DNA of 64,000 bases, from contig CM077011.1 in assembly GCA_039090855.1 (NCBI GenBank), forward strand, positions 30,223,001 to 30,287,000, given 5' to 3'. The position numbers were made by a program, and so were the translations under genes. How positions within the stretch are numbered: the stretch's first letter is position 1; every line of letters starts with the position of its first letter. The DNA comes from Macrothele yani. Its lineage: Eukaryota; Arthropoda; Arachnida; Araneae; Macrothelidae. Shown one piece after another: positions 11,727 to 22,070 of this stretch. The notes beneath the pieces are model-generated. The model saw only the letters and a list, made by a program, of their open reading frames with translations. It made no database searches and was not told the origin of the DNA.

Positions 11727-12600
11727 ATCTGATCTGATCTAAAAAAAATTAGCAACAATTGAAAAAGTTCCACTGAAGATTTTGCTGTCGAAGTCTATAT
11801 TTTAAGATAAAGTAACGGAAGAATAAAAAAATCGCAGGACGGAATTTCAATACATATGAAGTTTTTTCATGCTTACATATAACAGTCACGGCGTGCCCTT
11901 GCACGTATGAGAAGAAATAAAATGGTGCTGATAGAAAAGCACGATGTCATTCATAAAGATACGTGGAGGAATCGTGACGCGTATCTGCCACATCCACCTC
12001 CTGTCACACCCACCTCCTCCCCACTTGCGGACACATCCACATCGGTAGGACAGGACCATAGGGAGCTCTGGACCGCAGTGGACCGCACTCCCACAGAGCC
12101 CCATGTTGGGCAGAACTTCCCCTTTTCCTCTACTTGCCAATTAGTTTGTTCATCAATGTGGCCCTCGCTTGATATATGTTGTGTAATGTATTGTAAAAAT
12201 ATTCATCGGCTACTGCAGAAGCACTGTATATTAATTTTGTTTTCTATAAGTTCGTTTATGTGTATGCATGTATGTGTGTGTAAACACATAGATGTTGAAA
12301 TTAAAAATATAGAACTCTGGAATGGGTTTATTTATAACTTAGCAACTTTTTCAGGAATCGCATTCTCTCCTCTAGCATCTTAAACATTTCAGTACCTGTC
12401 GCAACAGCGATAGAAAAGTAGCCCTAAAAAATCGTAAGCTAATTTCATGAGGATTATTTCATTCGATCGATACTTTAAGGGACTACAATGCATTAGGATC
12501 CTACAGTACACACAGGATTATCTTTAGTAACAGGAAATGTTTCCAAAAATTATGTACTCAGCATGTTTAAATTTACCGATTTACTTTTTCCACATTCTTT
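11727..12600. other. Unannotated stretch
   Basis: A 158-codon plus-strand frame (11907-12383) crosses it but lacks any recognisable domain. I treat it as non-coding. Confidence 0.4.
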
Positions 12601-12616
12601 TGTTTCCACTGCCAGG

Positions 12617-13350
12617 AAAACAATACCTCGGTCAAGTACAGGACACCGCAGGCCTATACTTGATCGACAACCGTGTCCGGGTGTTGCTTCTTGTGTGTCT
12701 GACGCCGTCACCGCCACCGTCCGTCACTTCTGTGGAGTAGAAACTTCGCTTCGTCGGAGAAGGCAATCTTTTCCCACTCTTCCACTGTCCATTGACGGTA
12801 ATCCCATGCAAACTGCAAGCGTCGTTGACGATGGAGCTGGGTTCACATGGGCCCATTGACGCAGCGTCGAGTCCGGAGACTCATGCGTAACAGGGTTCGC
12901 TCTACTGTTAATGGGGACACATACCTGCGTGCCCCAGGATTCATTTGCATTGTCAATTGTTGCACAGTTGTACGTCGATTGCCCTTAACCAGTCGACGGA
13001 GGCGGCGTTCTCCTCTGGGGTCGATGGTCTTTGGGTCTAAACAGTTATGACGTCGGGAGGTACTTGGTATGTGAGCGGTCCATTCTTGGTACACACTTAT
13101 TACAGCACCTCGCAAACAGCCCACGAAGTCTGCTGTTAGTGCGGTGCTTGCACCCTTGGCGCGGTAGCAGGTGATAATTCCTTTTGAAACGTTCGTCAAA
13201 TCATTATCTCTGCCCATTGCGCTCACGTAACGTACTATGGCTCATCTGTCCCGGCCGGCAGCTTATATCTCCGTGTGGTCGACTTTCTGACGTGCACTCT
13301 GTGACTCGCCTGGGCGGGTGCACTGTGATTCCGGGGGTGGTCATATTTCT
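12617..13350 (-). pseudogene. Tc1-like transposon fragment, N-terminal half
   Basis: Minus-strand codons from about 13226 give a Tc1-type N-terminal DNA-binding part: CLDPKTIDPRGERRLRRL, then RRTTVQQLTMQMNPGA. Beyond a frameshift near 12850 comes FAWDYRQWTVEEWEKIAFSD, with EAKF after it (first catalytic Asp). The fragment stops near 12617 before the second and third catalytic residues. The upstream end near 13340 (GGGGGTGGTCATATTTCTC) resembles the terminus of the related Tc1 at 49844-50947, so it is a 3'-truncated member of that family. Confidence 0.8.
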
Positions 13351-13804
13351 CTGATACGACTGTGTGTAGGAAGTAAACTACTTTTAGTTTTGTGTCGTAT
13401 GATTTTCACTCGACCACTGGAAGACGAACATATATCAAGGCAGTGAATCACTAAGAGTAAACGTTTCTTTTCGTGGTGTACAGCGGAGCTGGCTAGACAG
13501 TCTCAGCTTTTTCACTACTGTTCACCTCCACACCTCCCTGTTTGCCCTTGGAGCTGTTAATGGGCAAAATGTACTGTGACTTTACAGTGCATAACAAAAG
13601 ATACATCAAGAAAAGTATACAATGCTAATTTATTAAAAATTTCAAAACAAAATATAGGAATCTTAAGCTTTTAACTCATGTTTTTTATGAGAACAGTTGA
13701 AAATACAGTGACTTTTTTATGAAAATTATGTTGGTAGTTTATTATATTGAAGAATGCACTACGTATTAATTAACACAAGCATATTGCTAGCTTCGTGTTT
13801 TAAC
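13351..13804. other. Unannotated stretch
   Basis: Nothing recognised. Confidence 0.4.
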
Positions 13805-13925
13805 GGACTTCAATAATGATGGTCCGTCACAAGTTCTTTGGGGGCCCACTCAGATGTCTTAGCATTGGTACCCCAGCGAGAGATGTTTTAGTCTAGGGGC
13901 CACCTAACGCCTTAATCCGGCCCTG
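13805..13925 (-). repeat. Terminus of a DNA transposon (hAT-like), fragment
   Basis: The right edge is the inverse of CAGGGCCGGATTAAGGCG followed by TTAGGTGGCCCCTAG, a terminal sequence style common to non-autonomous hAT elements. No matching left end was found, so this is a fragment call. Confidence 0.45.
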
Positions 13926-13926
13926 G

Positions 13927-14258
13927 TACCTCACTCACTACCACCAAACCTTCTACCTCTACATAAGAATGCCGATGACCAGAAACACTCACCTCGTAAA
14001 GTTGGCGAAGCTCCACAGCAACCAAGTCCCAACAAGTAAAAATATTTTACACGTGCATATGTATATGCTGTCAGTCGGTCGTGATGTCGGAGTCCCAACA
14101 CCCGCATCCCCCCAGGCATCAGTAGACATATTTTCATTCAAAGTGGTTGGTGTCTTTTTCGAGATTAAATAATGAGAGGTTGCAGCACGTGCCGTAGGCA
14201 AATTGGGAAGGACACTTTTGAAAAATGAAATGGATCCTATATCTTGAAACGTTTCCCA
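13927..14258 (+). repeat. Dispersed repeat R, copy 1
   Basis: About 330 bp that recur in inverse orientation at 21255-21600. Shared landmarks are CTTCTACCTCT, CCCAACACCCGCATCCCCCCA and GCACGTGCCGTAGGCAAATT. An open frame of 67 codons (13969-14172) begins MPMTRNT and ends VGVFFEIK-stop. The other copy has a frame with the same first and last residues. The family is not recognised. Confidence 0.7.
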
Positions 14259-14399
14259 AAAATTAATGAAAACAATTTCAGAATAGACCAAGCAATGTTT
14301 TCCAGACTAAATTATGTGCCATGACTAAGAGAAGCAACAGTTTTAAATGCATTATTCCGCGGCCCGGATTGAACGCATCGGCGGGCTGTAGTCTGCCCA

Positions 14400-15228
14400 T
14401 TCTTGCTATAAGAGGATGGATGGGGCTCACCGCTAATTCGATTTCTGGACGAAAACTGCAGAGAATAAAAAGGGAGTAAAGGAATGGGAATGTCGCCGGA
14501 GAGAAAATTGATAGAAGATAACAATTCTTGGAATTGTGTACATTGCTCCTTTCACCCTCCAAGTGAGCGTTGCATTGCGAGAATTGGTGCTGCTTCTGCT
14601 TTATATGTGTAGCGTAGTTTAACAAGAGTCAGTTTCGCGTGGGCATCAAGTTGAATAAACTTGAAAGATTTAATTGATTAATTAATTACAGTTAATTGGA
14701 TAAAGTTTTCAAGAACAGTAGAGCCAGCTTATAACGAGGAGCTCGAGACCGGCGGAAACCCTCGAAAAATCCGGGTGATCGCAAAATCCATTTTTGGGTG
14801 AAAATTCCCACCATTTAAAAAGTTGCGCACGTGATTATATGCAGAGGCGTTCACATTATGTACAGTATATCCATAACAATTGGATATGCTTGAAATATTT
14901 AATTAATTACCTACAATTAATTAATTAAATATTTCAAACACATCCAATTATTATTTAATTAATCAATACTGTAGTTAATTAATGAAACATTTCAAGTATA
15001 ATCAACTTGACGGCCACGTGAGACTGACGGCTGTGTAACATATATGAAGTAAAAGCAGCACCGATCCTACCAATGCAACGCTCGCTTGAAGGTGAAAATG
15101 AAATGGACACATTTCCAAGAATTGATATCTCCACTTTCCTCTCCGGCGATATCACCATTCATTTACTCACCCATCCCCCTCTTCAATCGTCCCCCAGAAA
15201 TCTACTTTAATGTGCGTGAGCCCCGCCT
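14400..15228. repeat. Large imperfect palindrome
   Basis: The region 14400-14700 recurs inverted at about 14985-15228. For example, GCGTTGCATTGCGAGAATTG pairs with the complement of CCAATGCAACGC at about 15070, and the AAGTTGAATAAACTTGAAAG region pairs with sequence near 14990. The spacer contains a tighter hairpin at 14881-14945, two ~29-nt arms built on TTGAAATATTTAATTAATT around a short loop. It also contains the pogo-like terminal repeat at 14718. Confidence 0.8.
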
Positions 15229-15677
15229 ATTATCTTTTTGTCTAGAGGTTGTTGGCGGTACCCCAGACATATCCTCTTGGAGTGGGTGGAGGGAAAAGTC
15301 TCTTTTACAGCTCGCTTGTTAAGCATTTGACGTACTCCTTCCCATTTGCTTTTCTATCAACATTCTTCCTCTAGCACGCACACCAGGATTACTCTGCGCT
15401 GTTGTAGGTTCGTCCTGTATGCCACCATCTCTATTCCTCCATTCCAGGACAGTGCGCAGCAGACTTTCTGTTCCTTGTAAAATATGGAATTTCATAAAAC
15501 TTTATTTCTTTGCTTGGTAAAAGTGATCCCCTTAGCTTTTCGCTCTCTCGTGAAATCCGGGAACGTCATTAAATTTTGTTCGTTAAGAACAATTAAATTA
15601 GTCTTAAATTAGCATTATACCAAACAAAAGTTTCAGTTTTACTCGCTAAATCCGAGATCTCGCTAAATACGAATTTA

Positions 15678-15899
15678 CCGCCCCGGTGGCGCAGTGGTCT
15701 AAGCGTTGGGTTCTGATCTTTCGTCCGAAAGGGCTCCGGGTTCGAATCCCGGTGAGGCATGTATGTTGTGTTTGTCTAACGGCACTGGCTCACTCCCTTC
15801 CCTGGAACCAGCGACCGTCAATTAGGGAATGGACGACTGCTTATAGCCCATTGATATGCTCACGGTGGTCGTTAAACCTCCAATAATAATAAAAAAAAC
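15678..15899 (+). mobile_element. tRNA-derived SINE, family 1, copy 1
   Basis: Head CCCCGGTGGCGCAGTGG carries a box A-like GTGGCGCAGTGG and box B GGTTCGAATCCC. The body ends TCGTTAAACCTCCAATAA plus a short A-rich tail. Eleven loci in this window share this structure (about 215-230 bp when complete). Confidence 0.92.
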
Positions 15900-15929
15900 G
15901 AGTTCGTTATATGTAAGGTCTAATATATA

Positions 15930-16846
15930 AGGATTGTTTGATAAATTAGTGGTCTGGGTCTGTGATTTCGGTATATATAGAACTCAGGAAAAACCGATTG
16001 TGTTTATTGATACACTTGTCTATTGCGCATGCGACATGCTTATGTTTTGCCATCTGTTTTTTTTTTTTCCGCAGGTAGACGTTCGACGCTGAAACGTGAA
16101 TTATTGCAGCGATGGATTCTTCCAGATATGCGCAACGGTGTGTGATCCATTTCCTGTGGGCTGAAGGTGTGCAGCCAGCAGAGATTGTTCGTCGGTTAAA
16201 TGCGGTGTACGGCGATGAAGCTTTGCAGCGTACGGCAGTGTTTAATTGGTGCAAAGGAATTCCGAGAAGGGAGACGAAGCAGTTCAGCCGACCTTCCACG
16301 TCCAGGCCGTTCGATCCAGGTGAAGGATGACGAAACATGTGCAAAAGTGAATGACACTGTGTTACGAAATCGTCGAGCAACTGTGCGGTTCGTTAGTGAG
16401 GCGACGGGCATAAGTACGGAACGTGTTCATCACATTATCACAGAGAAACTGGGATATCGGAAGGTTGCTGCCGCATGGGTTCCAAAGTGTTTATTGGAGG
16501 TGCAAAAAAACACACCTTTGGCAGGACAATGTCAGGCCACATACCGCAGCTGATATCTTGAGAACAACACTACAGTCCCGACTTATTGCCCTGTGATTTT
16601 CATGTGTTCGGCCGAATGAAGAGGGATCACAAGAGGAAGCGCTTTGCGTCGGGCGTTGAAGTGCAAAATGCATTTTCTTCATGGTTGCACACTGCACAGC
16701 CAGTCCGTAGAGTTCTACAGAAATGGCATTGACAGGCTAGTGTATCTGTGGGATCGTTGTCTCACCAACCATGGAGAATATGTCAAATACAAACCACTTC
16801 TGGAATCATAATGCTTAAAGTTCACGTATTTCCCAAACGACCCTTT
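15930..16846 (+). mobile_element. mariner element with internally deleted transposase
   Basis: Ends share the degenerate inverted repeat AAGGRTYGTTTGRKAAAT (left at about 15930, right ending about 16846). The right TA (16847-16848) is also the left TA of the next Tc1 element, so the two abut exactly. Confidence 0.8.
16112..16811 (+). pseudogene. mariner (SETMAR-type) transposase, internally deleted
   Basis: Starts MDSSRYAQRCVIHFLWAEGV (mariner HTH). After a frameshift near 16270 it continues through RFVSEATGISTERVHHIITE, then KLGYRKVAAAWVPK. It then jumps to HLWQDNVRPHTA (second Asp) and finally reads EFYRNGIDRLVYLWDRCL with NHGEYV before TAA at 16809. The block with the first catalytic Asp (GDETW) and the sequence before the third Asp are missing. 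At about 230 codons, against about 340 in the family, it is a deletion derivative. Confidence 0.88.
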
Positions 16847-16848
16847 TA

Positions 16849-18065
16849 CACTATCTACCAACAAGTAATTGGACACCCCTGCAATCGACGATATCTGCGG
16901 TCCTAATACAAGTGACGGCCGCCGCCGTTAAATATCGTGTGGGAAACAACAACGCAACCAGTCGCATGCAAGATGCCACGCAGTTCGGAGCTCTCTGATT
17001 TGGAGAAAGGTGTAATCGTCGGGTAGCACAGAAATGGCCGATCCATGCGTGACATATCCAGCGAGTTCAAGTACCCAAAATCGACAGTGGCCTACGTGAT
17101 TAGCAAGTGGAAGATCAGAGATGACTATTGGAATGTGCCCTGACCCGGCAGACCCACAAAACTGGGAGTTAGAGACCGATGGGTGCTGGCCAGAGAAATT
17201 CGGAAGAACCGCACCAAATCGATGAGCCACATCCGGGAGGAGTTTCAACAAGCATCCGGGAGTGTTCTTTCGATGAATACCATCCGTAAGAAAGCCCATC
17301 TGCTCGGTTATCATGGACGTGCTGCCGCCAACAAGCCTTTGATCACCGTTCAATAGTACATCTCGGCTAACGTGGTGCAAAGAATGTCGACTGTGGACCG
17401 TTGAACAGTGGAAACAGGTTCTCTGGAGCGACGAATCAAGGTTCACCCTCTGGCGTTCTGATGGCAGGGTCTGGGTTTGGCGTCTGCCTGGAGAACGCCT
17501 CCTGCCGGAATGTATTGTGCCAACTGTGAAATTTGGCGGCGGTGGAATTATGCTATGGGGGTGTTTCTCCTGGTATGGCACGCAACCCTTGGTCGCAATT
17601 CCTGGTAGACTAAACGCCGAGACCTACTGCACCATTTTGGATGACCATGCGCTTCCTACGTTGTGTCAGTTTTACGGGGTGGACATATGTTACTTTCAGG
17701 ATGACAATGCCACCTGTCATGTTGCGAGTTTCACCATGGCTTGGTATGGTGACAATGGGGTTAATCGAATGGACTAGCCTGCGCAGAGCCCGGACCTTAA
17801 CCCTATCGAGCACCTCTGGGACGAGTTGGAGCGTCGACTTCAGGGGTGCCCCCACCGTCCGAAATCGGTAAAGGAACTGACCTGTCTTCTCCAAACCGAG
17901 TGGAAGAAAATGCCGCTAGCCGTCGTACTACGCCTGGTTGAGAGTATGCTCCGGAGGGTCGTAGCTGTAATCGCCGCTCTTGGAGGCTCCACCAACTATT
18001 GAAGGGGAATAAACTTCGTTTTCCTTTGCTATCAAAGGTGTCCAATTACTTGTTAGCAGATAGTG
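16849..18065 (+). mobile_element. Tc1-like transposon, 1217 bp, TA-flanked
   Basis: Inverted ends CACTATCTACCAACAAGTAA (left) and, at the right, the inverse of CACTATCTGCTAACAAGTAA. Both continue as TTGGACACC. TA flanks are at 16847-16848 and 18066-18067. Both ends are complete. Confidence 0.95.
16973..18002 (+). pseudogene. Tc1-like DDE transposase with frameshifts
   Basis: ATG at 16973 gives MPRSSELSDLEKGVIVG and then a stop, with a continuing HTH and linker (STVAYVISKWK, GRPTKLG). Further motifs are [13 protein letters not shown] (first Asp), [26 protein letters not shown] (second Asp) and WPAQSPDLNPIEHLWDELER (catalytic Glu). It ends ALGGSTNY-TGA. The catalytic triad is present in pieces, but several stops and frameshifts (about 17340-17520 and 17775) abolish translation. 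Length of about 343 codons matches full Tc1. Confidence 0.92.
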
Positions 18066-18205
18066 TATATATTCAGTTGTGTTGGATGCATAATAAAAAT
18101 AACTTTACACGGTGAGCACCCGAAAACAGATTTAGCGAGCGGCCAGGATTTCGGGAAGGTTTCCGATGGTTCCTAGCTCCTCGCCATAAGCTGGTTCTAA
18201 TGTGT

Positions 18206-18409
18206 TGTGCTTTTTACTCACGCATAAAAGTTTGAAGACCTATTAGCAGTTTTCAATCCGTCTTGCTCACATTCATAAGCTTGACATACAAGAATTACGT
18301 CGCACTATTACTCAGCACATAACATGAATTAATATGCCTCAGGCCTACGCCTTTTCAGTAATTTTAATCCGCTGTGATTACATTTATAAGGTTTTTATAA
18401 CAAATCAGC
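18206..18409. repeat. Degenerate motif region
   Basis: It contains minus-oriented, decayed versions of a motif seen again at 20915-21140 and 21830-22070 (GAGTAAAAGTGCAA..TTAACTTG..CTTATGAATATGAGCA). Confidence 0.4.
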
Positions 18410-18890
18410 AGCTCCAATGCCGCAGTAGTCTAAACGCTGGTTTCTGGCCATTCGTCAGAGACGGGTTCGAATCCCGGTGAGGCATGGATGTTGTGTTTGT
18501 CTTACGGATGTTGTGATTGTCTTCCGTGCTGTCTTTCACACTGCTGTTTTCCTTCCCTGTAACAAGTGTCCTAAATTAGAGACGGGCAACTGCTAAATGC
18601 CGGCTGGTTTTTTTTTTTTTTTTTTTTTTGATTGGAGGTTTAACGACCATCGTGAGCAACTCAATGGGCTATAAGCAGTCGCCCGTCCCTAATTTAGGGT
18701 CACTGGTTCCAGGGAAGGGAGAGAGCCAGTGCCGTAAGACAAACACAACATTTATGCCTGACCGGGATTCGAACCCGGACCCCTTACGGACGAATGATCA
18801 GAGGCCAACGCCTTAGACCACTGCGCCACCGGGGCGGCCGGCTGTTTTGCTCACGGTGGTCGCTAAACTTTTAATTAAAAAAAAAAAAGA
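18410..18890 (+). mobile_element. SINE family 1, copy 2, split by another SINE
   Basis: The left part (18410-18598) has the tRNA-like head with GGTTCGAATCCC. The right part (18845-18890) has GCTCACGGTGGTCGCTAAAC and an A tail. They rejoin when the minus-strand SINE 18607-18836 and one GCCGGCTG duplication are removed. Confidence 0.88.
18607..18836 (-). mobile_element. SINE family 1, copy 3, nested in copy 2
   Basis: A complete minus-strand copy: T-tract at 18607, body, inverse B-box GGGATTCGAACCC, head ending CCGGGGCGGC. It is flanked by the direct repeat GCCGGCTG (18599-18606 and 18837-18844). Confidence 0.93.
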
Positions 18891-19256
18891 GACAAATCAA
18901 TTTAATGTTTCCTGAGTTAAAAATTCCTGAAAAGGCCTAGGGTCTTTCACTTAATTTTTTGGTGCCTGAGTAAAAAGCTCAGCATTAATAAATTGACTTC
19001 TCCTGCAAACCTTATAAATAGTATAATCACGCGGCAGATCGCTGGTGCCCATAGCTTAGTTTTCAGAAGGGGGCAAAAATAGAAACCGAAAACACAAATA
19101 GTATGAACAAAACATATGTAAACTTTCAATATGGCGTCTGTATCCTCTAACCATTTTTACCATACATTCCTTCATAAATTTAGTTCAAAACCAGAGACCC
19201 GACCCAAAAACTGCATAAAAAAAGACTGACAGATTAAGTTCGACCGGCCGCCCCGG

Positions 19257-19460
19257 TGGCGCAGTTGTCTAAGCGATGGCCTCTGATCATTCGTCCGAAC
19301 GGGGTCCAGGTTCGAATCCCGGTGAGGCATGGATGTTGTGTTTGTCTTACGGCACTGGTTCACTCCCTTCCCTGGAACCAGTGACCCTAAATTAGGGATG
19401 GGCGACTGCTTATAGCCCATTGAGTTGCTCATGGTGGTCGTTAAACCTCCAATAAAAAAA
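19257..19460 (+). mobile_element. SINE family 1, copy 4
   Basis: Complete head with GGTTCGAATCCC, body and short A tail. Close to the family consensus. Confidence 0.92.
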
Positions 19461-20478
19461 CAGCATGTTGGGATAATAAAAAATTCTTTATTCTTCTGAG
19501 CCATAAGCCATTTGGCCACTTGCCTCCAATGGTCACTCAATTGATCAAGAATAAAGAAAAAACATCCAAAACAAGGGTCTGGAAAAAGCTTGCCGAACTC
19601 TTTGCCCATTCTATAAACGACAAACCGTCTTCACACGATATAAAAGAGTTTTAGGATAGAATAAAAACTTTAATGATAGTTAAAAATTTAAAAGCGTAAG
19701 ACCTTTCGGGTCCTGCCAACAGGCACCCTTCCTCAGACGCAATGAACACATACAGTGGAAGAGGCAGCTTATAAATAGATACATGAATGAACAAATGACG
19801 TACAATCAGTCGTCATGAGGTATATTGCGCATGCCCAGTCATTAACAGCAAAATCATAGCCATTAGCTAGTGGATACTATGTTGATTAATCTGTAAGCAG
19901 ATATTTCCAAGGTCGAGGGATGTTTCTTGGCAATTCACCATTACAGCAAGTTTCATATAATTTAAATGGCCGTTGTAGAGGGTGATAAGTTTTTTATTTC
20001 TTTGTCTTAGAAACTGCATAAATTTAGAACTTCACTGTATTCAGGTATGCTGTGCTCCAACATGATGTGGCAAATTTCAGTGATGTATTCTACTGCTATT
20101 CATAGTGTTTTTACTAAACGCAAATACGCCTCAATAACAGGCAGGACACTGCGCCCCCTCAAAAATATTTTAGCTGTGAGAACATATGGCTGGTTGCAAC
20201 GTCGAACATTTTAGGGAACTTGGATAAACGTTCTTGAATATTTCGAAATCACAGAAATTTTGTTATATAAAGTGAATTTTTTTATTAAATTTAGTGTTTG
20301 TTCATCTGGGAAATGAAGGGAGTCCTCTGACCGAATTTCTAAGAGACTAGTAGAAACACACCATTTTTGTAATTATAGTTTAAAAAGATGATAGTTAAAA
20401 TATTGTTAAAATATTATAGTTTAAAAGATGAGATAGAGAGATTCCTTGACAGGTTATAGACTAAAATTCATAAACAGA
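19461..20478. other. Stretch with a Penelope-like terminus; otherwise unannotated
   Basis: No gene is recognised. The only interpretable element is the hammerhead-like motif at 19704-19736, with about 60 bp on either side. Confidence 0.5.
19704..19736 (-). ncRNA. Hammerhead-ribozyme-like core of a Penelope-like element
   Basis: The minus strand reads CTGAGGA, then a 22-nt hairpin (GGGT.GCC / GGC.ACCC pairing), then GAAA. This fits the conserved CUGANGA - stem II - GAAA core found in Penelope-like element termini. It is followed by a TTTTTAACTAT module shared with the similar motif at 26040. The stem I and stem III boundaries cannot be fixed by eye, so activity is unknown. Confidence 0.5.
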
Positions 20479-20511
20479 AAAAGAAAGAAAGAAAGAAAGA
20501 AAGAAAGAAAA
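20479..20511. repeat. (GAAA)n microsatellite
   Basis: About seven consecutive GAAA units. Confidence 0.9.
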
Positions 20512-20914
20512 AAAGGACATAAATAATCTAAAATTGCGAAGGAATAGTAACTTACCAGAGAGATTCGTATCCATGGTTCCAATAATACGAACAGTATGCA
20601 CCTGAAAACTTTTGTCGAGTAGGGATATCAGCGTCGGGTAAAATCCGCGTGAATGGAATTTTTTGCCAAAATTTCTGCCTCGCCCTTTAAAATGTATGTC
20701 CCTCATCATGTTTAGCCCCCTCCCCCCAATAGCCCACCCGGATTTGAGCGGCTGGCGTTGCCACTGCTCCAGAAGTTCAACATAAAAATTAACGATCAAT
20801 GCCTGCCAAGAACTGAAATGACAGTCAGATTCTCAGGAAAGATCAAGTGCTCCCTCTTGCTCCTCCCTATGGGCTCCCATGCGGCAGAGTAATAATTGCT
20901 CAAAAGAGAACTAT

Positions 20915-21140
20915 TTAATCAATGTCCTGTGCCAGAGTAAAAGGGCAACACAATTAACTTGATTTTCCAGGATAATCTCATGAATATGAACACGACTGAT
21001 CAAAAAACGGTTAATGAGCATATGAGCCATTAATTTACGTGTTGTGACTGATACAATACTAAAACCCTTAACTTGTTGTGCAAATCTTGTGAGCGTGAGC
21101 ACAAAGCATTAAACATTGTTAAAAACGCTTTGGCTTAATG
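20915..21140 (+). repeat. Two degenerate ~110-bp motif units
   Basis: Each unit has the order GTGCCAGAGTAAAAG / CAATAC..TTAACTTG / CTCATGAATATGA / TGTTAAAAACG. Further units occur at 21830-22070, and inverse or partial ones at 18240-18400 and 18950-19045. It looks like an old dispersed tandem family. Confidence 0.5.
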
Positions 21141-21804
21141 TAAGGATGGGCAAACTGCGTTCCGCTGGTGTGTTCAATCTGCGGGCAGCGGGATTAATAA
21201 TTTTAAAATGTTGCTACTCTTAGGTATGACACTTCATTTAATCCGGAAAAAAATTCTGGGTACAGTTTCAAGATAGGATCTATGTCACCTTTCAAAAGTG
21301 CCCTTTCCAATTTGCTTAGGGCACGTGGTGCAACCCGTCTTTATTTAACTTCGAAAAAGACACCAACACGTTGAATGAGAAAAAGTCCACTGATGGCTGG
21401 GGGGATGCGGGTGTTGGGACTTCGATATCGCGACCAACTGACAACGGTGACAATGTATACACATATGAAATATTTGTGGGTTTTTTTTAGACTTGATTGC
21501 TGGAGCCTCACGAACTTTTTGAGGCAAGTGTTCCGTGTCGTCGGCATTCGGATACAGAGGTAGAAGCTCTGGTGGTAGTGAATGTGGGACGTTGTTCGGG
21601 TTTCACTAGGACAGAAGCCAATGATAAGAGAGTGTGATTTGCAGTCTCAATGTATTTAAACGTATTCATGTCAGTCTATTATGTGTGTTTATCGTTTTTT
21701 AAAATTAATTTTGAAGAAAAATTGATAAAAACAAGTCTTTGGCCTGCCAAAAAGTTTTTTTTTTTTCATTTGGCCATCCTACAGGTAAAATTTGCCCATC
21801 CCTG
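21141..21804. mobile_element. Non-autonomous hAT-like element
   Basis: The left end AAGGATGGGCAAACTGCG and the right end, the inverse of CAGGGATGGGCAAATTT, follow the CAGGGGTGGGCAAACT terminus of many hAT elements. Length about 664 bp with no transposase. I could not find matching 8-bp flanks. Repeat R copy 2 lies inside. Confidence 0.55.
21255..21600 (-). repeat. Dispersed repeat R, copy 2
   Basis: Inverse of the repeat at 13927-14258, with the same order of landmarks. A 68-codon minus-strand frame (21547-21341) starts MPTTRNT and ends VGVFFEVK-stop. Confidence 0.7.
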
Positions 21805-21829
21805 TCCTAGGATGTAGCAGTTAACGTTT

Positions 21830-22070
21830 TGTGACCGAGTGAAAGTGCAACATTATTAACTTGACTTGTTATGTAAGCGATAAGAATATGATTTCGGTAG
21901 ATTAAAAATTGCTGGAATTAACTGAAGCTTTGGGTCTGCGTAAAAGCGCAATACTATAATCTTAACTTGTACAAACCTTATGAATATGAGCACGTCGTGC
22001 TCAAAATTGTTAAAAAAGCCCATGCTTTGTAATTAGTGTTTTGTGCCACAGTAAAAGTGTGATACTTCAC
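21830..22070 (+). repeat. Degenerate ~110-bp motif units
   Basis: Two or three decayed units like those at 20915-21140 (GAGTGAAAGTGCAACA.TATTAACTTGAC; CTTATGAATATGAGCAC; ATTGTTAAAAAAGC). Confidence 0.5.

Larger units (their letters stand above)
14718..18205. mobile_element. pogo/Tigger-like element opened by three later insertions
   Basis: The left terminal repeat (14718-14805) starts TAGAGCCAGCTTATAACGAG. It matches the inverse of 18116-18205, whose inverse reads TAGAACCAGCTTATGGCGAG and continues with CGGAAACC and TTTTCGGGTG equivalents for about 80 bp. Inside lie a SINE (15678-15899), a mariner (15930-16846) and a Tc1 (16849-18065). Removing them leaves about 1.1 kb, a typical size for a non-autonomous element. 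I could not fix the TA duplication, and one palindrome arm lies inside while the other lies outside, so the history is more complex than one insertion. Confidence 0.55.

Noticed and set aside
11907..12383. 158-codon plus-strand frame
   Set aside because: No domain, low-complexity ends, and overlapped by an open minus frame.
15678..15760. tRNA gene at SINE heads
   Set aside because: The same tRNA-like head recurs at eleven loci with a shared body, A tail and target duplications, so it is a SINE.
15946..16380. 144-codon minus-strand frame
   Set aside because: Antisense to the mariner N-terminal coding region.
16928..17581. 217-codon minus-strand frame
   Set aside because: It is antisense to the Tc1 transposase at 16973-18002 and has no recognisable domain.
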